Source: Streptomyces iakyrus (GTDB taxonomy: Bacteria; Actinomycetota; Actinomycetes; Streptomycetales; Streptomycetaceae). Taken from it: DNA of 64,000 nt. Below, one piece after another: positions 51,086 to 60,300 of the stretch (position 1 is its first letter; every line of letters starts with the position of its first letter). The stretch covers positions 1 to 64,000 of the forward strand of contig NZ_JNXI01000035.1 of assembly GCF_000717055.1 (NCBI RefSeq), written 5' to 3'. The position numbers and the translations under genes were made by a program. The notes under the pieces were generated by a model that was not told where the DNA came from, did not search any database, and worked only from the letters and a program-made list of their open reading frames with translations.

Positions 51086-52624
51086 TCAGACGGTGGTCTT
51101 CACCGACTCCTGGTCTTCGTCGCCGTCGTCGCTGATCTCACCGGCCTTGCGGGCGCGGACGAACTCCAGGAACGAATTGAGTTCGCGCTTGACGACCGGG
51201 GCGAGCAGGTACAGGCCGATGATGTTGAAGACCGACAGCAGGAAGAGCGCGGAGTCGGCGAGACTGATCAGCGAGTCGAGGGACATCAGGGAGCCCAGGA
51301 CCACGAACAGGCTCCAGACGACCTTGAAGACGGTCTCGCTGACCTTGCTCTTGCCGAACAGGTACGACCAGGCCTTGAGGCCGTAGTAGCCCCAGGTCAG
51401 GATGGTGGAGAAGGCGAACAGCAGCACGGCGATCGTGAGCACGGTCGGGAACCAGGGCAGCACGGTCTCGAAGGCGTCGGAGGTGATGGTGACGCCGCCG
51501 ATGTCCTTGCCCTCGCGGGCCTCGCCCCAGCTGGCCGGGTCGGCGATGACGATGGTCAGCGCGGTCATGGTGCAGATGACGACCGTGTCGATGAACGGCT
51601 CCAGCAGGGCGACCAGACCCTCGCTGGCGGGGTGCTTGGTCTTGACCGCGGAGTGGGCGATCGGGGCGGAGCCCAGACCGGCCTCGTTGGAGAACGCGGC
51701 GCGCTGGAAACCGATGATCAGGGCACCGAGCACACCGCCGACGACGCCGTCGGCCTCGAAGGCGCCCCGCAGGATTTCCTGGAAGGCGTCCGGCACCGCG
51801 GTGACGTTGGTCAGGATGACGATCAGGCAGGCCACGATGTAGATGCCGGCCATCGCGGGCACCAGCCGGCTGGTGACCGAGCCGATGGAGCGGATGCCGC
51901 CGAGCAGCACCAGGCCGACCAGCGCGGAGACGACCAGGCCGAAGAGGACGGCACCGGCGGAGGAGGCCAGGAAGCCGTCCTCGCCGCCGAAGGTGGAGGA
52001 GATCTGCGCGTAGCTCTGGTTGGTCTGGAACAGGTTGCCGCCGAACAGACCGAAGAAGAGGATCATGATCGAGGCGAGGACGGCGAGCACCTTGCCGAGC
52101 TTGGCGCCGCCGCTGCCGAAGCGCTCCGCGAGACCCTTCGGGAGGTAGTGCATCGGTCCGCCGGAGACGGTGCCGTCGGCGTGCACCTCGCGGTACTTCA
52201 CACCGAGTGTGACCTCGACGAACTTGCTGGCCATGCCGAGCAGGCCGCACAGGATCATCCAGAACGTGGCGCCCGGGCCGCCCCAGGAGACGGCCACGGC
52301 CACACCCGCGATATTTCCGAGGCCGACCGTTCCGGAAACGGCGGCTGTCAGCGCCTGGAAGTGGTTGACCTCACCGGCCGACCCCTTCTCGTCGTACTTC
52401 CCGCGCACCACGTCGAGCGCGAGTCTGAACTTACGGACCTGCACGAGGCCGAACCAGCCGGTGAAGACGAGGCCGGCGACCACGAGCCAGGCGACGATGA
52501 GGGGAAGATCCGTTCCGCCTACGGGAACCGCGTAGAAGACGACTTCTTTGAGCCACGTGGCTATCGGTTCGAAGAAATCGCTGACGGCTTCGTCGACGTT
52601 TTGGGTGACGGAGTCGAGTGACAC
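51086..52624 (-). CDS. Alanine/glycine:sodium symporter (AGCS family)
   Basis: A 512-residue symporter importing alanine or glycine with Na+. Signatures are HFQALTAAVSGTVGLGNIAGVAVAV (the AGCS N-terminal block), GGPMHYLPKGLAE, FQRAAFSNEAGLGSAPIAHS, and TILTWGYYGLKAWSYLFG. About 11 helices are visible. The C-terminal tail is acidic (DDGDEDQESV). GTG 52624 (MSLDSVTQNV) is chosen because GAGGTA lies 6 nt upstream; the frame is open to 53005 without support. A tandem dyad lies ~235 bases upstream. I saw no glycine riboswitch. Confidence 0.93.
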   Translation of the reverse strand: MSLDSVTQNVDEAVSDFFEPIATWLKEVVFYAVPVGGTDLPLIVAWLVVAGLVFTGWFGLVQVRKFRLALDVVRGKYDEKGSAGEVNHFQALTAAVSGTVGLGNIAGVAVAVSWGGPGATFWMILCGLLGMASKFVEVTLGVKYREVHADGTVSGGPMHYLPKGLAERFGSGGAKLGKVLAVLASIMILFFGLFGGNLFQTNQSYAQISSTFGGEDGFLASSAGAVLFGLVVSALVGLVLLGGIRSIGSVTSRLVPAMAGIYIVACLIVILTNVTAVPDAFQEILRGAFEADGVVGGVLGALIIGFQRAAFSNEAGLGSAPIAHSAVKTKHPASEGLVALLEPFIDTVVICTMTALTIVIADPASWGEAREGKDIGGVTITSDAFETVLPWFPTVLTIAVLLFAFSTILTWGYYGLKAWSYLFGKSKVSETVFKVVWSLFVVLGSLMSLDSLISLADSALFLLSVFNIIGLYLLAPVVKRELNSFLEFVRARKAGEISDDGDEDQESVKTTV

Positions 52625-52858
52625 AGTTGCTACCTCGATGGTGCGAGCCCGGGGCACGGGGGAAGTGCAGCCGGTCGATGTGCGGTCTCTGAACGAACGC
52701 CGTTGTCCGATCGGCGACGCTGGGTGGACCGTCCGTGGATGCGGAAAGTGATCACCCGGGTCGTGCTGCAGGTGCATGCCGACCGCTCCGCACTGTGGCG
52801 TCGAGCGGTGCCACCTGCGGAGTTGCGCAGTTCTACCACGGCCTTTGCCATTCCTTTG

Positions 52859-52885
52859 GTGACTCAAGTCACATGACTGGCAGTT
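52859..52885. promoter_or_regulatory. Tandem dyads upstream of the AGCS symporter
   Basis: GTGACTCAAGTCAC (52859-52872, 6-bp arms with a 2-nt centre) is followed at once by ACTGGCAGT (52876-52884). Both have ACT...AGT half-sites. They lie in the otherwise empty region 52625-52919 and may bind a dimeric regulator of the symporter. Confidence 0.4.
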
Positions 52886-52919
52886 ACGTTCGAAAATGCC
52901 AGCGAGCGATATCGGACCG

Positions 52920-54494
52920 TTATGCGGGGCTGGAGATCCGTTCACCGGACAGCTGATGAGCGTGCATGCACATAGGCCATGGCGGCGGCGTAAGAGTTCC
53001 GTCATCTCTCGCGGGGGTCATGACGCCGTCCTGACCCGTTGAATGGGGAGCTGCGGAAGCTCTCAGGAAATGAGGCAGGGCATGGCACGTATGCGGATGG
53101 TGCTGGGCAGGCCGCTGGTCATCGGCGCGCTGGCGGTGGCGGTCGTAGGCGTCGGTCTCGGGCTGTACTGGTTCCAGCCGTGGAAACTGTGGCAGGACGA
53201 GACCGTGCAGGAGGCTCTGCCCAGCGCCGTGGCCCCGACTGCACCCGAGGCCGGAGCGCCCTCCGCGTCGCCTTCCCCGGCTTCCCAGCCCCGGACGCTC
53301 GCGGGCGGCGCATTGATCAGCCACGAGCACGCCACCTCGGGCAGTGTGAAGCTCGTACGGCTCGCCGACGGTTCCCATGTCGTACGGCTGGAGGACCTCG
53401 ACACCAGCAACGGCCCGGATCTGCGCGTGTGGCTGACCGACGCGCCGGTGAAGGAGGGACGGGCCGGCTGGGCCGATCACCGCGGTCTGCAGCATGTAAC
53501 GGTGCGCCGGATCGGCCGGGTTGGCTCCGGTCAGCTTGTGGATGCGTTCCAGGCGGTAGGTCAGGGCCCGCACGCTGAGGGTGAGACGGCGCGCCGCCTC
53601 GGCGGCCACGCAGCCGGAGTCGAAATAGGCGGTGAGGGTGTCCAGGAGGGGCTGGGCGCCGCCGCGGGCGGTGGTGAGCGGGCCGAGGGCGGCGAGGACG
53701 AGTTCGGCCATGGCCTGCCGGTCGCGGGTGAGGACGGGGTAGACGAGCAGGTCGGCGGCGCGCAGGACCGGGTCCTCCAGTTCCAGGCGCTCGGCGAGTT
53801 CCAGGGCGTTGAGCGCCTCCTCGTAGGAGTGCACGACACCGCCGGGGCCGGGCTGGGGGCGGCCGATGGCGACCCGGCCGCCGTCGGTGGCGGCATGGGC
53901 CTGCTTCGCGAAGTGGGCGAGGACCTCGTCCTGGGGGCCGGGGGCGATGCACAGCAGCCGGCCGTCCTTGGTGGTGAGCAGGATGCTGCGGTCGCCGAAG
54001 CGTGCGATCAGGGCGCGTTCCACCTGGCGCGGGACGGGATCGCCCTCCTCGTAGGCGGTCGGGCCCTCGGCGACGGCGACGGCGTGGGCGTGTGAGAGAC
54101 GCAGGCCGAAGCGTTCCGCGCGTTCGGCGAGGCGTCCGAGGTCGCTGCGGCCGTAGAGGAGGTCGTCGATGAACTCGCGGCGTGCGGCCTCCTCCTGCCG
54201 TACGGCCTGGCGCTGGGCGCGCTCGAAGCCCTCGGCGAAGGCGTCCGTCGCCTGCTGTACGGCGGCCAGGACGCTGTCGGCCGACGCCGCTCCGACCGGC
54301 CATGCGGCGCGTGCGGCGGTCAGATGCGCGTTGACCAGGGCCCGCAGTCCGTGTCCGGCGTCGGCCGCCTGTTCTCCCAGGGCCCGCCGGGAGGTGAGTT
54401 CTTCCCGGGTGAGGCGCCGACCCGAGGCCGCGACCTCGGCCAGTATCCGGGCATAGCCCTCCAGATAGTGCTCCGGAATCGCCAACTCCGCCAT
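52920..54494 (-). CDS. CdaR/PucR-type regulator whose C-terminus is replaced by antisense of a neighbour
   Basis: A 524-residue frame. Residues 1 to ~340 are a PucR/CdaR-family regulator: an N-terminal helical region MAELAIPEHYLEGYARILAE, a GGDEF-like/CdaR middle, and the C-terminal HTH_30 (GCVAAEAARRLTLSVRALTY, then RLERIHKLTGANPADPAHRY). Normal members end ~10-15 residues after LQTAVIG. Here at LQTAVIG (~53,475) the frame runs into the complement of the DM13 gene and adds ~185 unrelated residues before a stop. The HTH is complete, so DNA binding may survive. ATG 54494 has GGGGGA 4 nt upstream. Confidence 0.75.
   Translation of the reverse strand: MAELAIPEHYLEGYARILAEVAASGRRLTREELTSRRALGEQAADAGHGLRALVNAHLTAARAAWPVGAASADSVLAAVQQATDAFAEGFERAQRQAVRQEEAARREFIDDLLYGRSDLGRLAERAERFGLRLSHAHAVAVAEGPTAYEEGDPVPRQVERALIARFGDRSILLTTKDGRLLCIAPGPQDEVLAHFAKQAHAATDGGRVAIGRPQPGPGGVVHSYEEALNALELAERLELEDPVLRAADLLVYPVLTRDRQAMAELVLAALGPLTTARGGAQPLLDTLTAYFDSGCVAAEAARRLTLSVRALTYRLERIHKLTGANPADPAHRYMLQTAVIGPAGPSLLHRRVGQPHAQIRAVAGVEVLQPYDMGTVGEPYELHTARGGVLVADQCAARERPGLGSRGRRRGGRSGLGCSRGHGAGQSLLHGLVLPQFPRLEPVQPETDAYDRHRQRADDQRPAQHHPHTCHALPHFLRASAAPHSTGQDGVMTPARDDGTLTPPPWPMCMHAHQLSGERISSPA
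53082..54095 (+). pseudogene. 3'-truncated DM13-domain membrane protein reading into antisense
   Basis: From ATG 53082 (GAGG 7 nt upstream): a membrane helix at ~8-28 (LVIGALAVAVVGVGLGLYWF), a Pro/Ala/Ser linker, and the first two-thirds of a DM13 domain: GALISHEHATSGSVKLVRL, LEDLDTSNGPDLRVWLTDAP, then KEGRAGW. At ~53,475 family sequence stops; the expected rest (a DGxYVxLG strand and the final SVWC-type strand) is missing. The frame continues for 620 bases through the complement of the CdaR-type gene to 54095. The DM13 fold, involved in redox or metal chemistry in envelope proteins, is therefore broken. Confidence 0.75.
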
Positions 54495-54638
54495 GGTTCC
54501 CCCGAGTTCTTGACGCGCCGCTGACGGCTTCTTAGCGGCTGACCGGCATGCAGACCCTAGACAACGCTGCCGGGAACCGGCAATGCGCCGGAGCGCACCC
54601 GGGGTGCAGCATGGGTCGCGGGGAGCACTACGGGGGGA

Positions 54639-54676
54639 TTCCGGTGCCGGACATCGGCAGGTGCCCGGCACCGGAA
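54639..54676. promoter_or_regulatory. Perfect 12-bp dyad before the flotillin operon
   Basis: TTCCGGTGCCGG (54639-54650) and CCGGCACCGGAA (54665-54676) are perfect inverted repeats with a 14-nt spacer. They lie midway in the 246-bp divergent region between the CdaR-type gene and the small membrane protein, ~65 bases before the latter's start. Operator or leader hairpin. Confidence 0.5.
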
Positions 54677-54740
54677 CCCTGGACCGGCGATGCGCCGCCG
54701 ACACGTTGACGGGTTGTCGAGGACAGGACAGGGGGACGGC

Positions 54741-55157
54741 ATGCGGACGTTGCTGTCGGTCGTCACCGGGCCGCCCACGATCCTCCTGACCACCGCCCTC
54801 GTCGTGCTGCTGTGCTTCTGGCTCCTCGTAGCCGCCGGTGTCACCTCGGTGGGCAGTTTCGACGCGGACGCGAACCTCCGTGCCTGGGGCATGGGCGGAG
54901 TACCCGTGGCGGTGGCGGTCTCCACGCTGACGGCCGTGGCCTGGTTCCTGAGCGTCGGGGGCGTCCTGCTGCTGGTCGCGTGCGCGCCGCCGTGTGCCGC
55001 CACCGGGCTGCTGCGCATGATCTGGCCCGTCACGGCGCTGCCCGTCGCATGGCGGCTGACCTGCCTGTTCGTGCGCCCCCTGCATCGGCTCTTCCCCGAC
55101 GAACCCGGCCCGCCCGCACGCGGCCGCGCACGGCACCGCGCGGACCACGCCGCCTGA
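54741..55157 (+). CDS. Small membrane protein preceding flotillin (YqiJ N-terminus-like)
   Basis: A 138-residue protein with three hydrophobic segments: PTILLTTALVVLLCFWLLVA, VPVAVAVSTLTAVAWFLSVG extending into GVLLLVA, and a weaker third around TALPVAWRLTCLFV. The tail is basic (ARGRARHRADHAA). The pattern of helices resembles the membrane part of YqiJ, the partner of E. coli flotillin YqiK, but the NfeD-like OB domain is absent. This comparison is inference. ATG 54741 has GGGGGA 5 nt upstream. It is 71 bases before flotillin on the same strand and is probably in one operon with it. Confidence 0.72.
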   Translation: MRTLLSVVTGPPTILLTTALVVLLCFWLLVAAGVTSVGSFDADANLRAWGMGGVPVAVAVSTLTAVAWFLSVGGVLLLVACAPPCAATGLLRMIWPVTALPVAWRLTCLFVRPLHRLFPDEPGPPARGRARHRADHAA

Positions 55158-55228
55158 GCGGTGCGCCCGTCGGCCCTCGCCGCCGACCTCTCACGCTTCG
55201 ACTCCTTCACGCCTCAAGGACGTATGCC

Positions 55229-57265
55229 ATGAATGCCATCCTCCTGGGCGTCGGCGTGCTCATCGCCGTCACCCTGCTCGCCCTGCTGCTCGTCTCGCGG
55301 CTGTTCCGCAAGGTGGAACAGGGCAAGGCGCTGATCGTCTCCAAGCTGCGGAAGGTCGACGTGACCTTCACCGGGCAGGTCGTGCTGCCCGTGCTGCACA
55401 AGGCCGAGGTGATGGACATCTCGGTGAAGGCCATCGAGATCACCCGGACCGGCAAGGACGGCCTGATCTGCCAGGACAACATCCGGGCCGACATCCGGAT
55501 CACGTTCTTCGTCAAGGTCAACAAGACGGTCGAGGACGTCATCAAGGTCGCGCAGGCCGTCGGCACCGCGCGGGCCAGCGACCGGGACACGCTGCAGGAA
55601 CTGTTCCACGCGAAGTTCTCCGAGGCGCTGAAGACCGTCGGCAAGCAGCTGGACTTCACCGACCTGTACACCAAGCGCGAGGAGCTGCGGTACCGGATCA
55701 TCGAGGTCATCGGCGTCGACCTCAACGGTTACCACCTGGAGGACGCCGCGATCGACTACCTGGAGCAGACGCCGGTCTCCCAGCTCGACCCGGCCAACGT
55801 CCTCGACGCCCAGGGCATCCGCAAGATCACCGAGTTGACGGCCGTGGAGCACGTGCGCACCAACGAGTTCCAGCGGCACGAGGAGAAGGAGATCACCCGG
55901 CAGAACGTCGACGCCCGCGAGGCCATCCTGGAGCTGGAGCGCCGGCAGGCGGATGCGGAGATCAAGCAGAAGCGCGAGATCGCGACCGTACGGGCCCGGG
56001 AAGAGGCCGAGACGGCGCGGGTGGTGGAGGAGGAGCGGCTGCGGGCCCAGGGCGCCTTCCTGGCCACCGAGGAGAAGCTCGGCGTGCAGCGCGAGAACCA
56101 GGCCCGCGAGATCGCCGTCGCCGCGAAGAACCGCGAGCGGGTCATCGCCGTCGAGAGCGAGCGCATCGAGAAGGACCGGCTCCTCGAAGTCATCGGCCGG
56201 GAACGGGAGACGCAGCTGACCCGGATCGCCGCCGAGAAGGAGGTCGAGGCGGAGAAGCGGGACATCGCCGAGGTCATCCGCGAGCGTGTCGCCGTGGACC
56301 GGACGGTCGCCGAGCAGGAGGAGTCCATCAAGAAGCTGCGGGCCGTGGAGGAGGCGGAGCGGCAGCGGCAGGCCGTGATCATCGCCGCCGAGGCCGAGGC
56401 GCAGGAGAAGCTGGTCAAGGACATCAAGGCCGCCGAGGCCGCCGAACAGGCCGCCACGCACCGTGCGTCCGAGGAACTGACCCTGGCCGAGGCCCGGTTG
56501 AAGACGGCCGACCTCGACGCGCGGGCCAAGGTCCGCCTCGCCGAGGGCATCCAGGCCGAGGCGGCCGCCGAGGGGCTCGCCGCCGTCCAGGTCCGCGACA
56601 AGGAAGCCGACGTCACCGAGAAGGCCGGCCGCGCGGAAGCCGCCGCCACCGAGGCCCGGCTGCGGGCCGAGGCGGAAGGCGCGCAGGCCCAGGCCCTCGC
56701 GGACGCCGCGGCCATCGGCGAGAAGCTCAAGGCCGAGGCCGAGGGACTGACCCAGAAGGCCGCCGCCATGGCCGCCCTCGACGACGCCTCGCGCGGCCAC
56801 GAGGAGTACCGGCTGCGCATCCAGGCGGACAAGGAGATCCGCCTCGCCGGACTCGACGTGCAGCGGCAGGTCGCCGAGGCGCAGGCGACGGTGCTCGCCA
56901 CCGGGCTGGAGAACGCCGACATCAACATCGTCGGCGGCGAGTCGGTCTTCTTCGACCGGCTGATGTCCTCGATCGCGCTCGGCAAGAGCGTCGACGGGTT
57001 CGTCCAGCACTCCGAGACCGCGCAGGCCCTGGCCCGGCCCTGGCTGGACGGCACCTCCAGCTTCACCGACGACCTGGGCCGCATCCTCGGCTCGGTCTCC
57101 ACGGCCGACGTGCAGAACCTGACCGTCTCGGCCCTGCTGATGAAGCTGATGAAGACCGGCGGGACCGACGCGGGGCAGCTCCAGCGGCTGCTCGACCGGG
57201 CCGGCGAGCTGGGCCTGGCGGACAAGCCGCTCACCGCCCTGAACGGCAGCGCCGTCCACGCCTGA
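55229..57265 (+). CDS. Flotillin-like SPFH domain protein
   Basis: A 678-residue membrane scaffold protein. An N-terminal anchor is at ~3-25 (ILLGVGVLIAVTLLALLLVS). The SPFH domain (~26-200) includes EQGKALIVSKLRKVDVTFTG and DNIRADIRITFFVKVNKTVE. A very long Ala/Glu/Arg coiled coil fills ~210-560 (ERRQADAEIKQKREIATVRA and many EAE/ERE repeats). The C-terminal ~90 residues form a conserved end domain (LMSSIALGKSVDGFVQH; LTVSALLMKLMKTGG). It probably forms ring-like oligomers in membrane microdomains. ATG 55229 has AAGGA 8 nt upstream. It is followed by a strong hairpin and then the AAA ATPase gene. Confidence 0.92.
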   Translation: MNAILLGVGVLIAVTLLALLLVSRLFRKVEQGKALIVSKLRKVDVTFTGQVVLPVLHKAEVMDISVKAIEITRTGKDGLICQDNIRADIRITFFVKVNKTVEDVIKVAQAVGTARASDRDTLQELFHAKFSEALKTVGKQLDFTDLYTKREELRYRIIEVIGVDLNGYHLEDAAIDYLEQTPVSQLDPANVLDAQGIRKITELTAVEHVRTNEFQRHEEKEITRQNVDAREAILELERRQADAEIKQKREIATVRAREEAETARVVEEERLRAQGAFLATEEKLGVQRENQAREIAVAAKNRERVIAVESERIEKDRLLEVIGRERETQLTRIAAEKEVEAEKRDIAEVIRERVAVDRTVAEQEESIKKLRAVEEAERQRQAVIIAAEAEAQEKLVKDIKAAEAAEQAATHRASEELTLAEARLKTADLDARAKVRLAEGIQAEAAAEGLAAVQVRDKEADVTEKAGRAEAAATEARLRAEAEGAQAQALADAAAIGEKLKAEAEGLTQKAAAMAALDDASRGHEEYRLRIQADKEIRLAGLDVQRQVAEAQATVLATGLENADINIVGGESVFFDRLMSSIALGKSVDGFVQHSETAQALARPWLDGTSSFTDDLGRILGSVSTADVQNLTVSALLMKLMKTGGTDAGQLQRLLDRAGELGLADKPLTALNGSAVHA

Positions 57266-57273
57266 CCCGCTCT

Positions 57274-57318
57274 CCCGGTCCGCAGCCGCCGCACAGGGGA
57301 CGGCGGCTGCGGACCGGG
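57274..57318 (+). other. Intra-operon 18-bp hairpin between flotillin and ATPase genes
   Basis: CCCGGTCCGCAGCCGCCG (57274-57291) pairs perfectly with 57301-57318 around a 9-nt loop. There is no T tract; the next gene's Shine-Dalgarno (GAGAGG, 57333) follows 15 bases later. It could be a partial terminator, a processing site or an mRNA-stabilising element that sets flotillin above ATPase in abundance. Confidence 0.75.
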
Positions 57319-57344
57319 TCCCCCGACATCCTGAGAGGCATGCC

Positions 57345-60300
57345 ATGACGACCGCCCCGCACACCGGCACGTACGACCCCGTGGACGCGGGCGCGTACGA
57401 GGTGCTGCGCGACCGCCTCACCGCGCAGGCCGCCGAACTCGCCCGCCGCGCCGAGGCGCTCAACGCCCGCCGGAGCGAGGAGTTCGGCTCGACGAGGCTC
57501 GAGATCGCCGGCAGCGAGCGACTGCGCACGGAGCACGCCGCGGTGCCCCGGGACGTCGTCGCGGTGGGCGAGGTGCTGCTGTTCGGCCGCAACGGAGTCC
57601 CGAGCCGGGAGGCGGACACCCGCGTCGGCGACGTCCTGGCCCTGTACGACCGCGACCTGGAACGGCTGCCCGACGACGCCGTCCCCGGACTGCTCGACGA
57701 CCCCGCGTTCCTGCGGGAGTTCGCCGCGCTGCACCGCTACTACCGACAGGCCCGCCTGCTCCGGCTGCGGCGCGTCACGGGCAAGCTGCTCGCCGTGTTC
57801 CGCACCGGCGAGAAGGCGGACGACACGCGGGTGCTGCGCTGGGCCCTGTCCGACGACGGACAGGCCAGGTTCCTCGACGCGCGGGGTGAGCGCGACCACG
57901 TCCTCCCGCCGTCCCACGACGTCGAATGGACCGACAGCACGCGTGAGGACCATGTCCTCGGACGGCACCCTCATGTCTCCGTGCGCGGCGAGGTGTTCGT
58001 CTCCACCGTCGGTGGCGTGCTGACCGTCAAGGCCGACGACGACACCGAAGTGGCGGAGGGCGTCTACACCGAGCCCGTCGACGAGCCGTTGCAGTCCCTG
58101 GCGGACGCGGACATCGCGCACGCACGCGTGGGTCCTCTGATCCTGCTGCGCGTCCGCCCCTACAAGGAGGACACCGACCGCCACCTGGTGTTCAACACCC
58201 TCACCGGGACCGTCGTCCGCCTCGACGCCGTCGGCCGGGCGTGCCGCCGCCTGCCCGAGGACCAGGGGATCGTCTTCCCGGGCGGCTACCACCTGGCCAC
58301 CGGCATCCACAAGACGTACGAACTCGACACGGCGGGCATGGAGTTCGAGCGGGAGATCCGCTCGCCCAACGGCGAGGACGTGCTCTACGCCTTCCACGGG
58401 CGCGCGGAGGGCCGCACCCTCCTCCTGCCGTACAACACGATCCGCAAGGAGATGGCAGCCCCCCTGACCTGCCAGGGCTGGGCGCTCTTCGACGACGGCG
58501 TGCTCGTCGTCCTGCGGGCCGGCACCGGCGAACCGCAGCGCGTCCACCCCGTGCAGCTGTGGAACTCCCCGTACGTCTCGGACACCCACGCCGCCGCCCA
58601 GCCGGCCGGCAGCGGCCCCCTGGCACGCGTCGGCAACGCCGACCTGGTGCGCGGCATCTCCGACTGCCTCTCCATCACCGGAGCCGTCGCCGACACGACT
58701 CCCACGCGCGAGGTGTACGAGGCGCTGCTGGCCGCCTGCGCCCGGACGGCGGACACCCATCACTGGCTGGCCGATCCCGACCTGGGCGACCTGCACACCC
58801 CGCTGGCCCAGCTGCGCGACACGGCCCGACAGGTCCTGGCCGAGTTCGAGACCGTCCAGGCCCTCACCCAGCAGGCCGAGGACGCGCTCGCCGAAGCCGC
58901 CGCGCGGGTCGCCGAGGTCGTACGCAGGCTGCGGGGCGAGGCCCCACGCGGCGCGGCGGACTGGGTGACCGGCCTGACCGAACTGCGCCGCGCGCAGGGC
59001 CATCTGCTCACCCTCAAGGACATGCGGTACGCCGACACCGCCCGTATCGACGAACTCGCCGCCACCACCGCGTCCGACCTCGCCGCCTTCGGCCGGCGCG
59101 CCGTGGCGCACCTCGCCCGCGAGGACGCCTTCGCCGACCACCACGCGGACGTCGAGCGGCTCGTCGCCGATGCCGGGGAGATCGCCACCGTGGCCGAGGC
59201 GGCGCCCGTCGCCGCCCGCATGGACGAACTCGCCGACGGGCTGCGCACGGTGACCGAGGTCGTCGCCGGCCTCGACATCGCCGACGCCACCGTCCGCACC
59301 GCGATCCTGGAGCGTGTCACCACCGTCCTCGGAGGCGTCAACCGCGCCCGCGCCGCTCTCGACGGCCGACGCCGCGAACTCCTCGACCGAGAGGGAAGAG
59401 CCGAGTTCGCCGCCGAGTTCGCCCTGCTCGGCCAGTCCGTCACCGGCGCGCTCACCGCCGCCGACAGCCCCGAGGCATGCGACGAGCAACTCGCCCGACT
59501 GCTGGTGCAGGTGGAGAACCTGGAGTCCCGGTTCGCCGAGTTCGACGACTTCCTCGCGACCCTCGCCGACAAGCGCGACGAGATCCACGAGACGTTCTCC
59601 GCCCGCAGGCAGACCCTCGCCGACGCCCGCGCCCGGCGCGCCGAGCGCCTGGCCGAGTCGGCGGCCCGCGTCCTCGGGGCCGTCGCCCGCCGGGCCGCCG
59701 CCCTGCCGGACGCGGACGCCGTCACCACGTACTTCACCTCCGACCCGATGCCCGCCAAGGTCCGCCGCGTCGCCGGCGAACTGCGCGACCTGGGCGACCA
59801 GGTCAGGGCGGAGGAGCTGGACGGCCGCCTCAAGGCCGCCCGCCAGGACGCCCTGCGCGCCCTGCGCGACCGCACCGACCTCTACGCCGACGGCGGCCGC
59901 ACGATCCGCTTCGGCGCCCACCGCTTCGCCGTGACCACCCAGCCTCTCGACCTCACCCTCGTCCCGCACGGCGACACCCTCGCCTTCGCCCTGACCGGCA
60001 CCGACTACCGCTCCCCGGTCACCGACCCCGGCTTCACCGCCACCCGCCCGTACTGGGACCGTCCCCTGCCCTCGGAGTCACCCGAGGTCTACCGCGCCGA
60101 GCACCTCGCCGCCCGCCTGCTGGACGAGCACGGCCCCGAGGCCCTCGCGGCGGCCGACCTGCGCGCCCTGGTGCGGCAGGCCGCCGAGACGGCGTACGAC
60201 GAGGGCTACGAACGGGGGGTGCACGACCACGACGCGACCGCGATCCTCACCGCGCTGCTGCGCCTGCACGAGGGCGCCGGTCCGCTGCGCCACGAACCGG

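Noticed and set aside
52625..52919. Possible glycine riboswitch upstream of the AGCS symporter
   Set aside because: The conserved glycine-aptamer core sequences are not present; only small dyads are visible.
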